Under the pieces are notes generated by a model that was not told where the DNA came from, did no database searches, and worked only from the letters and a program-made list of their open reading frames with translations. Made by a program: the position numbers and the translations under genes. Shown here one piece after another: positions 53,837-62,395 of a DNA stretch of 64,000 nucleotides (positions within the stretch are counted from its first letter, which is position 1; the number at the start of each line of letters is the position of its first letter). This DNA is from Candidatus Eremiobacteraceae bacterium (GTDB lineage Bacteria > Vulcanimicrobiota > Vulcanimicrobiia > Eremiobacterales > Eremiobacteraceae). The stretch lies in NCBI GenBank assembly GCA_035295225.1, contig DATGJI010000058.1, positions 164,570-228,569 of the forward strand, in the 5' to 3' direction.

Positions 53837-55840
53837 TTGGCTAAGCGTGCGCTGATCACGGGCATCACCGGTCAAGACGGATCGTATCTGGCGGAATTTC
53901 TGCTGGCGAAGGGTTACGATGTCTACGGCATCACCCGCCGTTCCAGCACCAATTCGTTCGACCGGATCGCGCACATCGTCGACAAGATCACATTGCTCTC
54001 GGGCGATCTGCTCGACGAGCACTCGCTCGCGACCGCGATCCGCGAAGCGCAGCCGGACGAGGTCTACAATCTTGCGGCGCAATCGTTCGTGCCCACATCG
54101 TGGGCGCAGCCCGTGCTCACCGCCGAGTTCACAGCGGTCGGCGTCACGCGATTGCTCGAGGCGCTGCGCGGTCTGAAACCCGATGCGCGCTTCTATCAAG
54201 CCTCGAGCAGCGAGATGTTCGGCAAAGTCGTGCAGACACCGCAGAACGAAAGCACGCCCTTCTATCCGCGCAGCCCCTACGGCGTCGCCAAGGTCTATGG
54301 CCATTGGATAACGGTGAACTACCGCGAGTCGTACGGCTTATATGCCTGTTCGGGCATACTTTTCAATCATGAAAGCGTGCCGGCGAACACGCCGGTCATC
54401 GTCCGCCAGCGCGGCCTCATCGATGTCGTGCCGATCGGTGAAGTCTTACGTGTGCGGCCGAAGGGGCCGGCTCTGCAGCGCTTCGCGACTGAGGCCCTCG
54501 AAGTCTGGGACGGCGAGCGGTTTGTCGACGTCCTCGGCGGCACCGCGTACCACCATGCGCCTTCGCGCTCTGACAAAGGCGTCACTCGCATCGAGGCACG
54601 CTGCGGCACGGTCACGGCGACACGCGACCACGTCGTGTTCATGGACGGCTGCGAGCGCCCAGCGGGCGAGGTCTTACCGGGTGACTCGATGCGGCGCGCG
54701 ATGCTGCCCGCTCCGCCGGAGACGACCGCGATCAGCCACGATTTGGCGTGGCTCCTCGGCGCGTTCGTCGGCGACGGTTCGGCTTACGAACGCGATGGTC
54801 ACGTCCGCGCGAAGTTCACGAACAACGACGGAGAGTTGCGAAAGCGATTCGCCGACACATGGCAGCGCGTCTCGTGCGGCTGGTCGACCGAGGGTCGGAC
54901 ATCGTCCGGTTTCCGGCCGGATGCGACCGTCGGTGCACTGGCCCTGAACGGCGCGGCCGCGTTCGCTGCCTGGATGCACGACATCTGCTATACCGAAGAC
55001 GGCATGAAACGCGTTCCCCAAATCGTTCTCAACGCGGATGCGCACACGTGGACGTGGTTCTTAGACGGATACAACGCGACCGATGGCCTCAAGCGCGGCA
55101 ATGCGCGCCACCCGTTCAAGAACTTCAAGACCAATTCGCCGGTGCTCGCTATGGGGTTGTGGTGGATGGCGCGCACGGCGTTCGACGTGGATCTCGTGCT
55201 CAACGTCGACCACGGACCGAGCGAGCGGCCTGGTGCGTTCTACGCGATAAATCTGCGCACGCCGCTCTTGACTGGCAAAGGCCGCCATCTGCGGCGAGAG
55301 CTCGCAGAAGTCAAACGAGTTACACCGCTGCCCGCATACGACGGTTGGCTCTATGATTTGTCCACCACCAGTGAGCGTTTTCACGCCGGCGTAGGAGAAT
55401 GCGTCATCCACAACTCTCCGCGACGCGGGTTGGAATTCGTCACTCGAAAGGTGACCGATGCTGCCGCGCGCATCAAGCTCGGATTGGCTGAAGAGCTGCG
55501 GCTCGGCAATCTTGACGCGCGCCGCGACTGGGGATTCGCCGGCGATTACGTGGACGCGATGTGGCGCATGCTGCAGCAAGACGAGCCCGACGACTACGTC
55601 ATCTCAACGGGCGAGACGCGCAGCGTCCAGGAGCTCGTAGAGGCCGCATTCGGCGTCGTCGGACTCGACTGGCGCAAACATGTCGTGCTCGATCCGAAGT
55701 TCATCAGGCCCGCCGAAGTCGACGTGCTCGTCGGCGATGCGTCCAAAGCGAAGGCCGCATTCGGCTGGTCTCCCAAGACGACGTTCGCCGAACTCATCAA
55801 GATGATGGTGGATGCGGATCTCGCAAGGCTGCGCAGTTAG
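53837..55840 (+). CDS. gmd: GDP-mannose 4,6-dehydratase interrupted by an in-frame intein
   Basis: GMD converts GDP-D-mannose to GDP-4-keto-6-deoxymannose. The precursor is 667 residues; removal of residues 180-526 leaves 320, within the family range. The N-extein (1-179) has the NADP motif [38 protein letters not shown] and [10 protein letters not shown] (catalytic YxxxK), and ends in FNHE. The C-extein (527-667) begins [20 protein letters not shown]. Joined, they give the invariant NHESPRRG near the active site. TTG 53837 follows AAGGAG. The reductase gene rmd follows by six bases, so splicing is needed for GDP-rhamnose synthesis. Confidence 0.95.
   Translation: MAKRALITGITGQDGSYLAEFLLAKGYDVYGITRRSSTNSFDRIAHIVDKITLLSGDLLDEHSLATAIREAQPDEVYNLAAQSFVPTSWAQPVLTAEFTAVGVTRLLEALRGLKPDARFYQASSSEMFGKVVQTPQNESTPFYPRSPYGVAKVYGHWITVNYRESYGLYACSGILFNHESVPANTPVIVRQRGLIDVVPIGEVLRVRPKGPALQRFATEALEVWDGERFVDVLGGTAYHHAPSRSDKGVTRIEARCGTVTATRDHVVFMDGCERPAGEVLPGDSMRRAMLPAPPETTAISHDLAWLLGAFVGDGSAYERDGHVRAKFTNNDGELRKRFADTWQRVSCGWSTEGRTSSGFRPDATVGALALNGAAAFAAWMHDICYTEDGMKRVPQIVLNADAHTWTWFLDGYNATDGLKRGNARHPFKNFKTNSPVLAMGLWWMARTAFDVDLVLNVDHGPSERPGAFYAINLRTPLLTGKGRHLRRELAEVKRVTPLPAYDGWLYDLSTTSERFHAGVGECVIHNSPRRGLEFVTRKVTDAAARIKLGLAEELRLGNLDARRDWGFAGDYVDAMWRMLQQDEPDDYVISTGETRSVQELVEAAFGVVGLDWRKHVVLDPKFIRPAEVDVLVGDASKAKAAFGWSPKTTFAELIKMMVDADLARLRS
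54374..55414 (+). mobile_element. Intein with LAGLIDADG homing endonuclease (in GMD)
   Basis: 347 residues, Ser180 to Asn526 of the precursor. Block A is [14 protein letters not shown] with Ser as first residue. Block B is [12 protein letters not shown] with TxxH (His265). Blocks F and G are [19 protein letters not shown] and CVIHN, ending His-Asn, and Ser527 is the +1 nucleophile. The endonuclease core has block [10 protein letters not shown] (306-314), block D KRVPQIV (391-397) and block [11 protein letters not shown] (408-417), with both acidic residues kept, so it looks active. GC content resembles the host gene. Insertion lies exactly in NHE/SPRRG, a conserved active-site segment as usual for inteins. 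Confidence 0.93.
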
Positions 55841-55846
55841 AAATAC

Positions 55847-56794
55847 ATGCGCTCGCTAGTCACCGGAGCCGATGGCTTCGTCGGGCAGTGGCTCGTCCGC
55901 GAGCTGTTGGACGCGGGCGATGCCGTGTTCGGCGGCGCGCGATCGCGTCGCATGGCGCTTCACACGCTCGGCGAACCCGCTGCTCAGCGCGTGGAATGGC
56001 GGCAGCTCGATCTTTCGGATGCCAATTCCTTAACAGCCGCCGTTCGCGATGCAAGGCCCGATGTGGTCTATCATCTCGCAGCGCAGTCTTCGGTCCCCGC
56101 CTCGATCGCCGATCCGGCCGACACCCTTGAAGTCAACCTCATGGGCACCATCCGTCTGCTCGAAGCGTGCAGGCGGGAAGCACCCGATGCGGCCGTCATC
56201 GTCGTGGGATCAGCGGATGCCTACGGCAACGCGGATCCTGCTTTGATGCCGCTGCGCGAAAGCGCACCGCTCCGGCCGCTCAATCCATATGCGGCCAGTA
56301 AAGCCGCAGCCGAAGTCGCGACGCTGCAATATGCGCGGTGCGGATGGGCGCGCGCGCTTGCGACGCGATCGTTCAATCATACCGGGCCCGGACAGAGCGA
56401 TCTCTTCGCGGCACCGGCTTTTGCGCGACAGGTCGCCGCGATCGCACGCGGCGACCAGAAGCCCGTTCTGCGCGTCGGCAATCTGACGGCCCGGCGCGAT
56501 TTTCTCGACGTGCGCGATGTCGCGGCCGCATATCGCGCGCTCGGCGCACGCGGCGCGCCGTGCAAAGTATATAACGTCTGCAGCGGTGATTCGGTCAGCA
56601 TGCGCGAGATCGTCGACGCGCTCTTGGAAATCGCCGGCGTGAAAGTGTCGATCGAAGAAGATCCGGCTCGCATGCGCCCATCGGATACGCCGCTGCTGGT
56701 TGGCGACGCCTCGGCACTGCGCCGCGACACCGGCTGGAAGCCGACCATTCCATTGGATCGCACGCTACGCGATTTGTACGCGTCGTTTTTTTGA
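55847..56794 (+). CDS. rmd: GDP-4-dehydro-6-deoxy-D-mannose reductase-like SDR
   Basis: RMD reduces the GMD product to GDP-D-rhamnose. This 315-residue SDR has LVTGADGFVGQWLVRELLDAG, YHLAAQSSVPASI, GSADAYGN, YAASKAAAE (YxxxK) and RSFNHTGPGQSD. FARQVAAIARGDQKPVLRVG and LTARRDFLDVRDVAAAYR are also close to the RMD pattern. It follows gmd by six bases. A related SDR such as GDP-fucose synthase is less likely because the RMD-type GNLTARRDF is present. Family A repeats follow. Confidence 0.88.
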   Translation: MRSLVTGADGFVGQWLVRELLDAGDAVFGGARSRRMALHTLGEPAAQRVEWRQLDLSDANSLTAAVRDARPDVVYHLAAQSSVPASIADPADTLEVNLMGTIRLLEACRREAPDAAVIVVGSADAYGNADPALMPLRESAPLRPLNPYAASKAAAEVATLQYARCGWARALATRSFNHTGPGQSDLFAAPAFARQVAAIARGDQKPVLRVGNLTARRDFLDVRDVAAAYRALGARGAPCKVYNVCSGDSVSMREIVDALLEIAGVKVSIEEDPARMRPSDTPLLVGDASALRRDTGWKPTIPLDRTLRDLYASFF

Positions 56795-56796
56795 AA

Positions 56797-56861
56797 GAAG
56801 GGGCCGACGCCAGTCGGCCCAGGCCACGTTCGGCAGGGCCGACTGGCGTCGGCCCCTTCAG
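56797..56861. repeat. Family A repeat, inverted pair
   Basis: Forward GGGCCGACGCCAGTCGGCCC and reverse GGGCCGACTGGCGTCGGCCC with a 17-bp spacer, flanked by GAAG and CTTC. Located directly after the rmd stop. Confidence 0.92.
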
Positions 56862-56906
56862 ATAGGATAAAGGTCGCGTCGTCGTTCGAAATAAATCTAG
56901 CGGGCC

Positions 56907-57530
56907 ATGCACGTGAACTCAGGCGGGTTCCGAACGCTCGTCTTCAAGAATCGCGGCGCGTTACTTGTGCCCGTTGCGCTCGTGCTGCTCGTCTTGGGCA
57001 GACCGACGATGCAGAGCGCGCTGATCGGCGTCATCGTCGCGGCGATCGGGGAGGCGATTCGGATCTGGGCCGTCGGCTACTCAGGCGTGACCACGCGCGC
57101 CGCGATCGTCACTGCGCCGACGCTCATCACGGGCGGTCCCTACGGTGCAGTGCGCAACCCGCTCTACTTGGCAAACGCGATAATCGCGCTCGGATTTTTG
57201 ATCGCGTTCGCCGGCGGCGTCTCACCGCTCGAAGGCGCCATCATGACGGCGGTCGTCGCGCTGCTCGTCTGCGGCGTGTACGCGATCATCATTCCGCTGG
57301 AAGAATCCTATCTCGCCGGCGTGTTCGGTGAGAGGTATCGGCGCTACGTCAAGGCGGTGCCGAGCATCATGCCGGTCGGCAGCCGGCTTGCCCCCGAAGA
57401 TCGCTACGGCAAATGGCGAGCAGAAGTTATCGCGCGCGCCGAGATCATCACATTGGCGTTTTTCGTCGTGATGATCGTGGTGGTCGCCCTGAAATTGGGG
57501 CCGTGGCGCGATTATGGGGTGTTTTTCTGA
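56907..57530 (+). CDS. Isoprenylcysteine carboxyl methyltransferase/phospholipid methyltransferase-like membrane protein
   Basis: This 207-residue protein has about four to five membrane helices. It carries the ICMT/PEMT signature TGGPYGAVRNPLYLANAIIALGFLIAFAG, in which RNPxY binds SAM, and EESYLAGVFGERYRRYVKAVP, where the Glu/Arg pair is typical. Such enzymes methylate lipids or small hydrophobic acids; the bacterial substrate is usually unknown. A structured region and terminator follow its stop. Confidence 0.85.
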   Translation: MHVNSGGFRTLVFKNRGALLVPVALVLLVLGRPTMQSALIGVIVAAIGEAIRIWAVGYSGVTTRAAIVTAPTLITGGPYGAVRNPLYLANAIIALGFLIAFAGGVSPLEGAIMTAVVALLVCGVYAIIIPLEESYLAGVFGERYRRYVKAVPSIMPVGSRLAPEDRYGKWRAEVIARAEIITLAFFVVMIVVVALKLGPWRDYGVFF

Positions 57531-57758
57531 GCGGTTGTCCCGGTCGGAATGCCTTGCCGATCAAGACAAGACCGGGCGCCAAAATATTCCGCATCGTGGG
57601 ACCAAATCACAGGCTTTGGTCGAAAAACAGGGCCGATTTGCGAAAGCAAAGGCGAGGGTCCGGTGCGAAATGCAATCATCCCCGTCCGACGTGCCACTGG
57701 TCGATTCTGCGGAGACTCAAGGCTAAGGACTTAGTCGAACGGGGATTCTGGAACGCAC
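57531..57758 (+). ncRNA. Candidate structured RNA/leader upstream of the thiolase operon
   Basis: The spacer after the ICMT-like gene can form a series of helices: CCCGGTC/GACCGGG (57539-57575), GACCAAA/TTTGGTC (about 57600-57620), TTTGC-GAAA-GCAAA with a GNRA loop (about 57636-57650) and a long 12-bp stem with one mismatch. In that stem ATCCCCGTCCGA (57678-57689) pairs with TCGAACGGGGAT (57735-57746). An intrinsic terminator follows directly. No open frame is convincing. It does not match the riboswitch or housekeeping RNA consensus sequences I recall. It could be a sRNA, a 3' UTR or a regulatory leader. Confidence 0.45.
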
Positions 57759-57784
57759 GGCCGCCGCAAGGCGGCCTCTTTTTT
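57759..57784 (+). terminator. Intrinsic terminator before the thiolase gene
   Basis: GGCCGCC, GCAA loop, GGCGGCC, then TCTTTTTT. It is the clearest rho-independent terminator in the window, 41 bp upstream of the thiolase start. Either it ends the preceding transcript or it is an attenuator. Confidence 0.9.
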
Positions 57785-57791
57785 CGGAGGC

Positions 57792-57819
57792 GCATCCGGC
57801 GAATCGGGAAAATACGCCG
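57792..57819 (+). promoter_or_regulatory. Hairpin immediately before the thiolase start codon
   Basis: ATCCGGCG pairs with CGCCGGAT around a 12-nt loop containing CGGGAAAA; six nt later comes ATG 57826. Together with the terminator it resembles a translational control element. Confidence 0.4.
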
Positions 57820-57825
57820 GATGTC

Positions 57826-59148
57826 ATGAGCACTATGAATGATACGGTCGTTCTTTCCGCCGTTCGAACACCGATCGGCAAACTCGGCGGCGCACTCTCA
57901 TCCCTCGCGGCGACGACCCTTGGCGGCGAAGCGGTGCGGGTCGCGGTGGAAAAAAGCGGCATCGCAACCGAGGCCCTCGATCACGCGATCATGGGCGAGG
58001 TCATCCAAGCCGGCACGGGCCAGGCCCCAGCGCGTCAGACGATTTTTTTCGCCGGCCTGCCGAAGACGATCGTGGCCGACACCGTCAACAAAGTGTGCGC
58101 TTCCGGCATGCTCGCGATCGCAAACGGCCATCGCTTGATCCAAACGGGCGCCGCGCGAGCAGTCGTCGCGGGCGGGATGGAGAGCATGTCCGGCGCTCCG
58201 TATCTCGTGCCGCAGGCGCGCTTCGGCTACAAGATGGGAAACGCACAATTGCTCGACGCGATGGTGCACGACGGGTTGTGGGAGGCGTACTTCCATTGCA
58301 TGATGGCGGACGCGACTGATGGAGTAGCCACGCACTTCGGCATCACGCGCGCACAGCAGGATGAGTTCGCGCTGCGCAGCCACCGCCTTGCTATCGCCGC
58401 GCACGAACAAGGCCGCTTCGCAGAAGAATTGATTCCGCTCAAAGTCGCCACGAAGCAGCGCGGCAAGCTCATCGCGGAGCGCGTGCCCGCGCCGCGCGTC
58501 GCCGTGGGTGTCGGCGCGATGTTCGCCGATCAGACGCCCGAGCGATTCGTGGCCGACCCCGCGAAGTTCTCTCCGTACCTCGCGGATCCAAGCGCGCCCT
58601 TCAATCTCGTGGACCGCGATGAATCGCCGCGCAAAGATACCGATCTCGCGACGCTCGCAAAACTCAAGCCGATCGTGAAGAACGGAAATATCACGGCCGG
58701 CAACGCCCCAGGCGTGAACGACGCCGGAGCCGCTCTCGTGCTCGCCGGCGCAGAGTTCGCGAAAGCCAACGGCTTGACGCCGCTTGCGACGATCCGCGGC
58801 CACGAAACTGCCGCGTGGGATCCACCGTACTTGCCGCTTGTTCCCGCTCTTGCCGCCCAAAAGCTGCTCGAACGCCACGGGCTCAAGGCGTCGGACATCG
58901 CGCTCTGGGAGATCAACGAAGCCTTCGCGGCCGTGACCTTGACTTCGGCGGACCGCCTCGGCTTGGACCTGGACAAAGTCAACGTCGACGGCGGCGCGAT
59001 CGCGCTTGGCCATCCGCTCGGCGCCAGCGGCGCACGCATCGTCGGCCATCTCGTGCACGCACTGCGCGCGCGCGGCGGCGGCTTGGGCGTCGCTGCGATC
59101 TGCAGCGGCGGCGGCCAAGGCGACGCGATGTTGGTGGAAGTCCGCTAG
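57826..59148 (+). CDS. Thiolase (acetyl-CoA C-acyltransferase)
   Basis: Thiolases join or cleave acyl-CoA and acetyl-CoA units. This 440-residue protein has SAVRTPIGKLGGALS, the nucleophile Cys in VNKVCASGM, WEINEAFA, GGAIALGHPLGASGARI and the C-terminal CSGGGQGDA. It is longer than the usual ~390: about 45 extra residues (TKQRGKLIAERVPAPRV...) lie between the GRFAEELIPLKV helix and DESPRKDTDL. With hbd and the acyl-CoA dehydrogenase it forms a beta-oxidation or butyrate-type set. ATG 57838 is an alternative start. Confidence 0.94.
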   Translation: MSTMNDTVVLSAVRTPIGKLGGALSSLAATTLGGEAVRVAVEKSGIATEALDHAIMGEVIQAGTGQAPARQTIFFAGLPKTIVADTVNKVCASGMLAIANGHRLIQTGAARAVVAGGMESMSGAPYLVPQARFGYKMGNAQLLDAMVHDGLWEAYFHCMMADATDGVATHFGITRAQQDEFALRSHRLAIAAHEQGRFAEELIPLKVATKQRGKLIAERVPAPRVAVGVGAMFADQTPERFVADPAKFSPYLADPSAPFNLVDRDESPRKDTDLATLAKLKPIVKNGNITAGNAPGVNDAGAALVLAGAEFAKANGLTPLATIRGHETAAWDPPYLPLVPALAAQKLLERHGLKASDIALWEINEAFAAVTLTSADRLGLDLDKVNVDGGAIALGHPLGASGARIVGHLVHALRARGGGLGVAAICSGGGQGDAMLVEVR

Positions 59149-59152
59149 GCAC

Positions 59153-59995
59153 GTGCGCGTTCTCATCGTCGGCGCCGGTCAAATGGGCGCCGGCATAGCG
59201 CATGTCTTCGCCTCTGTCGGTCACGACGTTCTGCTTCACGACGTCTCCGAGGCCGCGATTCGCCGCGGCGTCGGCGTCATCGAGAAGAATCTCGAGCGCG
59301 CCATCGGGCGAGGCAAGATCGAGCAAGCCGCTGCCGACGCGACGCTTGCCCGCATCACGCCGCACATCGACATCACGCTGCCCGCGGAGGTGCGCATCGC
59401 GATCGAGGCGGCGACCGAAGACGAAACGCTGAAGAAGAAGCTTTTCGTCGCACTCGACAAGGCGACGCCTCCCGACGCGATCCTCGCGTCGAACACCTCT
59501 TCCATCTCGATCACCGTCCTCGGCGCCGCGACTTCTCGCCCCGATCGCGTGATCGGCATGCACTTCATGAATCCGGTCCCCGTGATGAAGCTCGTGGAGA
59601 TCATCCGCGGCCTTGCGACGAGCGATGCGACCTTTGCGGCCGTGCGCGATCTCGCGCTCTTCCTTGGGAAGACGCCGGTCGAGGTCCGCGATTTTCCCGG
59701 CTTCATCTCCAACCGCGTCCTCATGCCGATGATCAACGAGGCGATCTACGCGCACTTCGAAGGAGTCGCGTCGGCCGAAGCGATCGACACCGTGATGAAG
59801 CTCGGCATGAATCATCCGATGGGTCCGCTCGAACTTGCTGACTTCATCGGGCTCGACACGTGCCTCTCGATCATGCAAGTGCTCTTCGACGGCTTCGCCG
59901 ATTCGAAGTACCGGCCGTGCCCGCTCTTGAAGCAGATGGTGGCCGCGGGGCAACTCGGGCGCAAGAGCGGCCGCGGCTTTTACACCTACCCATGA
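59153..59995 (+). CDS. hbd: 3-hydroxyacyl-CoA dehydrogenase
   Basis: This 280-residue NAD(P)-dependent enzyme interconverts 3-hydroxyacyl-CoA and 3-oxoacyl-CoA. It has the Rossmann motif LIVGAGQMGAGIAHVFASVG, DAILASNTSSISIT and GMHFMNPVPVMKLVE with the catalytic His. The C-terminal helical domain reads FPGFISNRVLMPMINEAIY and MNHPMGPLELADFIGLD. GTG 59153 lies four bases after the thiolase stop. The next gene starts inside its stop (ATGA). Confidence 0.95.
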   Translation: MRVLIVGAGQMGAGIAHVFASVGHDVLLHDVSEAAIRRGVGVIEKNLERAIGRGKIEQAAADATLARITPHIDITLPAEVRIAIEAATEDETLKKKLFVALDKATPPDAILASNTSSISITVLGAATSRPDRVIGMHFMNPVPVMKLVEIIRGLATSDATFAAVRDLALFLGKTPVEVRDFPGFISNRVLMPMINEAIYAHFEGVASAEAIDTVMKLGMNHPMGPLELADFIGLDTCLSIMQVLFDGFADSKYRPCPLLKQMVAAGQLGRKSGRGFYTYP

Positions 59996-61134
59996 ACTTC
60001 AACCTCACCGACGATCAGCGGGCCGTCCGCGAGGCCGTCGCGACGTTTGCGGCGCGCGAAATCGCCCCGAATGCGGCCGCGTGGGATCGCGATCACACGT
60101 TTCCCGTTGATGTGTTCGCGGCGCTTGGCGAGATCGGCATCATGGGCATGTCGGTGTCGGAGAGATACGGCGGCGCGCAACTCGACGCGATCAGCGTCGC
60201 GATATCGATCGAAGAGATAAGCCGCGCCGACGCGGGCGTGGGCGTCACCGTGTCGGTCCATGCCGGCCTGATAACGCGCATCATCGAGCAGTTCGCGCGC
60301 GAAGCATTGCGCGAGACATACCTTCCCAAGATGTGCGCGGGAGAATGGCTCGGCGGTTTTGCGCTGACTGAAGCCGAGTCGGGATCGGATGCCAGTGCGT
60401 TGCGCACGCGCGCGGTGCGCGACGGCGACCACTATACGTTGGACGGACGCAAGCAGTGGGTCACGAACGCGGGCTTTGCAAAGGTGTTCGTCGTTTTTGC
60501 GCGCACCGGCGGACCCGGACCGAAAGGCATTTCCGCATTTCTGGTCGATCGCGAAACGCCGGGACTCATGCTCGGGAGAAAGACAGAAAAGCTCGGCATT
60601 CACTCGTCAGATACGACGGATGTCGTGCTCGAGGGCGCGCGCGTCTCGGCCGATCGCCTCTTAGGCAACGAGGGCGAGGGCTACAAGATCGCGCTCGCGA
60701 GCCTCGGCATCGGCAGGCTCGGAATCGCTGCCCAGTCCGTCGGAATTCTGGCGGCGTGCTTGGACACGGCGCAGGCCTATGCGCGGGATCGTCGACAATT
60801 CGGCGCACCGATCGGCCATTTTCAAGCCGTCGCGTTCAAGATCGCCGACATGGCGGTTGATCTCGACGCCGCGCGCTTGCTGTTGTATCGCGCGGCGTGG
60901 ATGAAAGACCAAGGCATGCAAGTTCTCGATGCATCGTCCAAAGCGAAGCTTTTCGCGTCCACGGCGGCGCGAAAGCACGCCGCGGAGTGCGTGCAGGTGC
61001 TCGGCGGCTACGGCTATACAACGGAGTTTCCAGCCGAGCGCTACTACCGCGATGCAAAGATCACGGAGATTTACGAAGGCACGTCCGAGGTCCAGCGTAT
61101 CCTCATCGCGCGCGAACTGCTGGGCAGATTATGA
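59992..61134 (+). CDS. Acyl-CoA dehydrogenase (short-chain, Bcd/AcdA type)
   Basis: This 380-residue flavoprotein oxidises acyl-CoA to enoyl-CoA and passes electrons to ETF. It shows MSVSERYGGAQLD, the FAD/substrate segment FALTEAESGSDASALRT, KQWVTNAGFA, and the C-terminal YRDAKITEIYEGTSEVQRI with catalytic base Glu in YEGTSE. It is in one translated run with thiolase and hbd. No enoyl-CoA hydratase is in the window. Confidence 0.95.
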   Translation: MNFNLTDDQRAVREAVATFAAREIAPNAAAWDRDHTFPVDVFAALGEIGIMGMSVSERYGGAQLDAISVAISIEEISRADAGVGVTVSVHAGLITRIIEQFAREALRETYLPKMCAGEWLGGFALTEAESGSDASALRTRAVRDGDHYTLDGRKQWVTNAGFAKVFVVFARTGGPGPKGISAFLVDRETPGLMLGRKTEKLGIHSSDTTDVVLEGARVSADRLLGNEGEGYKIALASLGIGRLGIAAQSVGILAACLDTAQAYARDRRQFGAPIGHFQAVAFKIADMAVDLDAARLLLYRAAWMKDQGMQVLDASSKAKLFASTAARKHAAECVQVLGGYGYTTEFPAERYYRDAKITEIYEGTSEVQRILIARELLGRL

Positions 61135-61143
61135 TTCAAATAC

Positions 61144-61198
61144 TGTAGGGCGGACCTTTATGGTCCGCCGGCCGACCGTAAAGGTCGGCCCCACATTA
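61144..61198. repeat. Family B palindromic repeat
   Basis: GTAGGGCGGACCTTTATG then GTCCGCC, followed by GGCCGACCGTAAAGGTCGGCC. Lies between the acyl-CoA dehydrogenase and sucC. Confidence 0.9.
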
Positions 61199-61217
61199 TC
61201 CTAAAGGGAGCTGTCAT

Positions 61218-62384
61218 TTGCGACTCTTAGAGTACCAAGGCAAGACGCTGTTCGCCCAAGCCGGCATTCCGACGCCGCCTGGCCACGTCGCCTCGACGGT
61301 TGAAGAAGCGGTCGCGATCATGCGCGCCAATCCGGCGCCATCGGTCGTGAAGGCGCAAGTCCTCATCGGCGGGCGCGGCAAAGCCGGCGGCATCAAGTTC
61401 TGCTCGAACGCCGACGATGTCGTCGAGCCGGCGACGGCGATCCTCGGCATGCGGATCGCGAATGCACAGAATCCGGAAGGCGAAGTCGCGCATCGCATCT
61501 GGATCGAGCAGCGCGTGGACATCGCAAAAGAGCTCTATCTCTCTATCGCGGTCGACAGGGCCAGCAAGCGGCCGATCATCATGGCGTCGGCGATGGGCGG
61601 GATGGACGTCGAGGAAGTTGCGGAAAAACACCCCGACGCGATCGCGCGCTACCGGATCGACCCGGCGATGGGGTATTCGTCGTTTGTCGGTCGCCGCGTC
61701 GCACGCGAAGCCAAATTGCCGAAAGAGATCTGGAATCAGTTCGCATCGCTGCTCGGAAAACTTTACGATGTCTTTTTCAGCTCCGGTGCGATGCTCGTCG
61801 AGATCAATCCGCTCGCCATCACAAAAGATGGGAAGCTGATCGCTTCCGACGCAAAAGTGGAGCTCGACGACAACGGACTGATCCGGCGCCCGGAGCTCAA
61901 TTCATGGAAGACCGAAGCGGAGACGGATCCGCTCAAAGAACGCGCCATCAAAGCCGGACTCGGTGAGAATAATTACGTGCAGCTCGATGGAGACGTCGGG
62001 ATCATCGGCAACGGCGCCGGCCTGGTGATGGGAACACTGGACGCCGTGAAGCAGGCAGGCGGAAACCCGGCGAACTTCCTCGATATCGGCGGCGGCGCAC
62101 AAGCCGCGCTCATGCGCGAAGCGGTGAACATCGTCACTTCGAATCCAAAGGTGAAGTCGTTGTTCATCAACATCTTCGGCGGCATCACGCGCGGCGACGA
62201 AGTGGCAAAAGGTCTGATCGAAGCGCTCGCAAGCGGCGGTTGGAGCAAGGACAAGCTCGTCATCCGACTGACCGGCACGAATGAAAAGGAAGGCCGCGCG
62301 CTGCTCGCCGCAAGCGGCATCACCTCGGTGGAGACCATGAACGAAGGCGCGCGCAAAGCAGTGGCGTTAGCGAAGTCGGCGTAA
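61218..62384 (+). CDS. sucC: Succinate-CoA ligase (ADP/GDP-forming) beta subunit
   Basis: SucC is the ATP-grasp nucleotide-binding subunit of the TCA-cycle enzyme that makes ATP or GTP from succinyl-CoA. 388 residues matches the family. It has RLLEYQGKTLFAQAGIP, VVKAQVLIGGRGKAGGIK, LVEINPLAITKDG, and the C-terminal GNGAGLVMGTLDAVKQAGGNPANFLDIGGGA and NIFGGITRGDEVAKGL. TTG 61218 follows AAGGGAG by 7 nt. sucD follows after a family A repeat. Confidence 0.96.
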   Translation: MRLLEYQGKTLFAQAGIPTPPGHVASTVEEAVAIMRANPAPSVVKAQVLIGGRGKAGGIKFCSNADDVVEPATAILGMRIANAQNPEGEVAHRIWIEQRVDIAKELYLSIAVDRASKRPIIMASAMGGMDVEEVAEKHPDAIARYRIDPAMGYSSFVGRRVAREAKLPKEIWNQFASLLGKLYDVFFSSGAMLVEINPLAITKDGKLIASDAKVELDDNGLIRRPELNSWKTEAETDPLKERAIKAGLGENNYVQLDGDVGIIGNGAGLVMGTLDAVKQAGGNPANFLDIGGGAQAALMREAVNIVTSNPKVKSLFINIFGGITRGDEVAKGLIEALASGGWSKDKLVIRLTGTNEKEGRALLAASGITSVETMNEGARKAVALAKSA

Positions 62385-62395
62385 CAATCGATGCC

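Noticed and set aside
54374..55414. The gmd insert as an assembly chimera or separate gene
   Set aside because: The frame is continuous, splice-junction residues are all present, and both exteins rejoin exactly at a conserved GMD segment.
57720..57760. tRNA-like segment GTCGAACGGGGATTC resembling a T-arm
   Set aside because: No acceptor stem, anticodon arm or CCA-compatible end can be folded around it; it pairs better with 57678-57689.
57898..59166. (-) strand frame of 422 codons opposite the thiolase
   Set aside because: Antisense shadow; the (+) strand shows all thiolase catalytic motifs.
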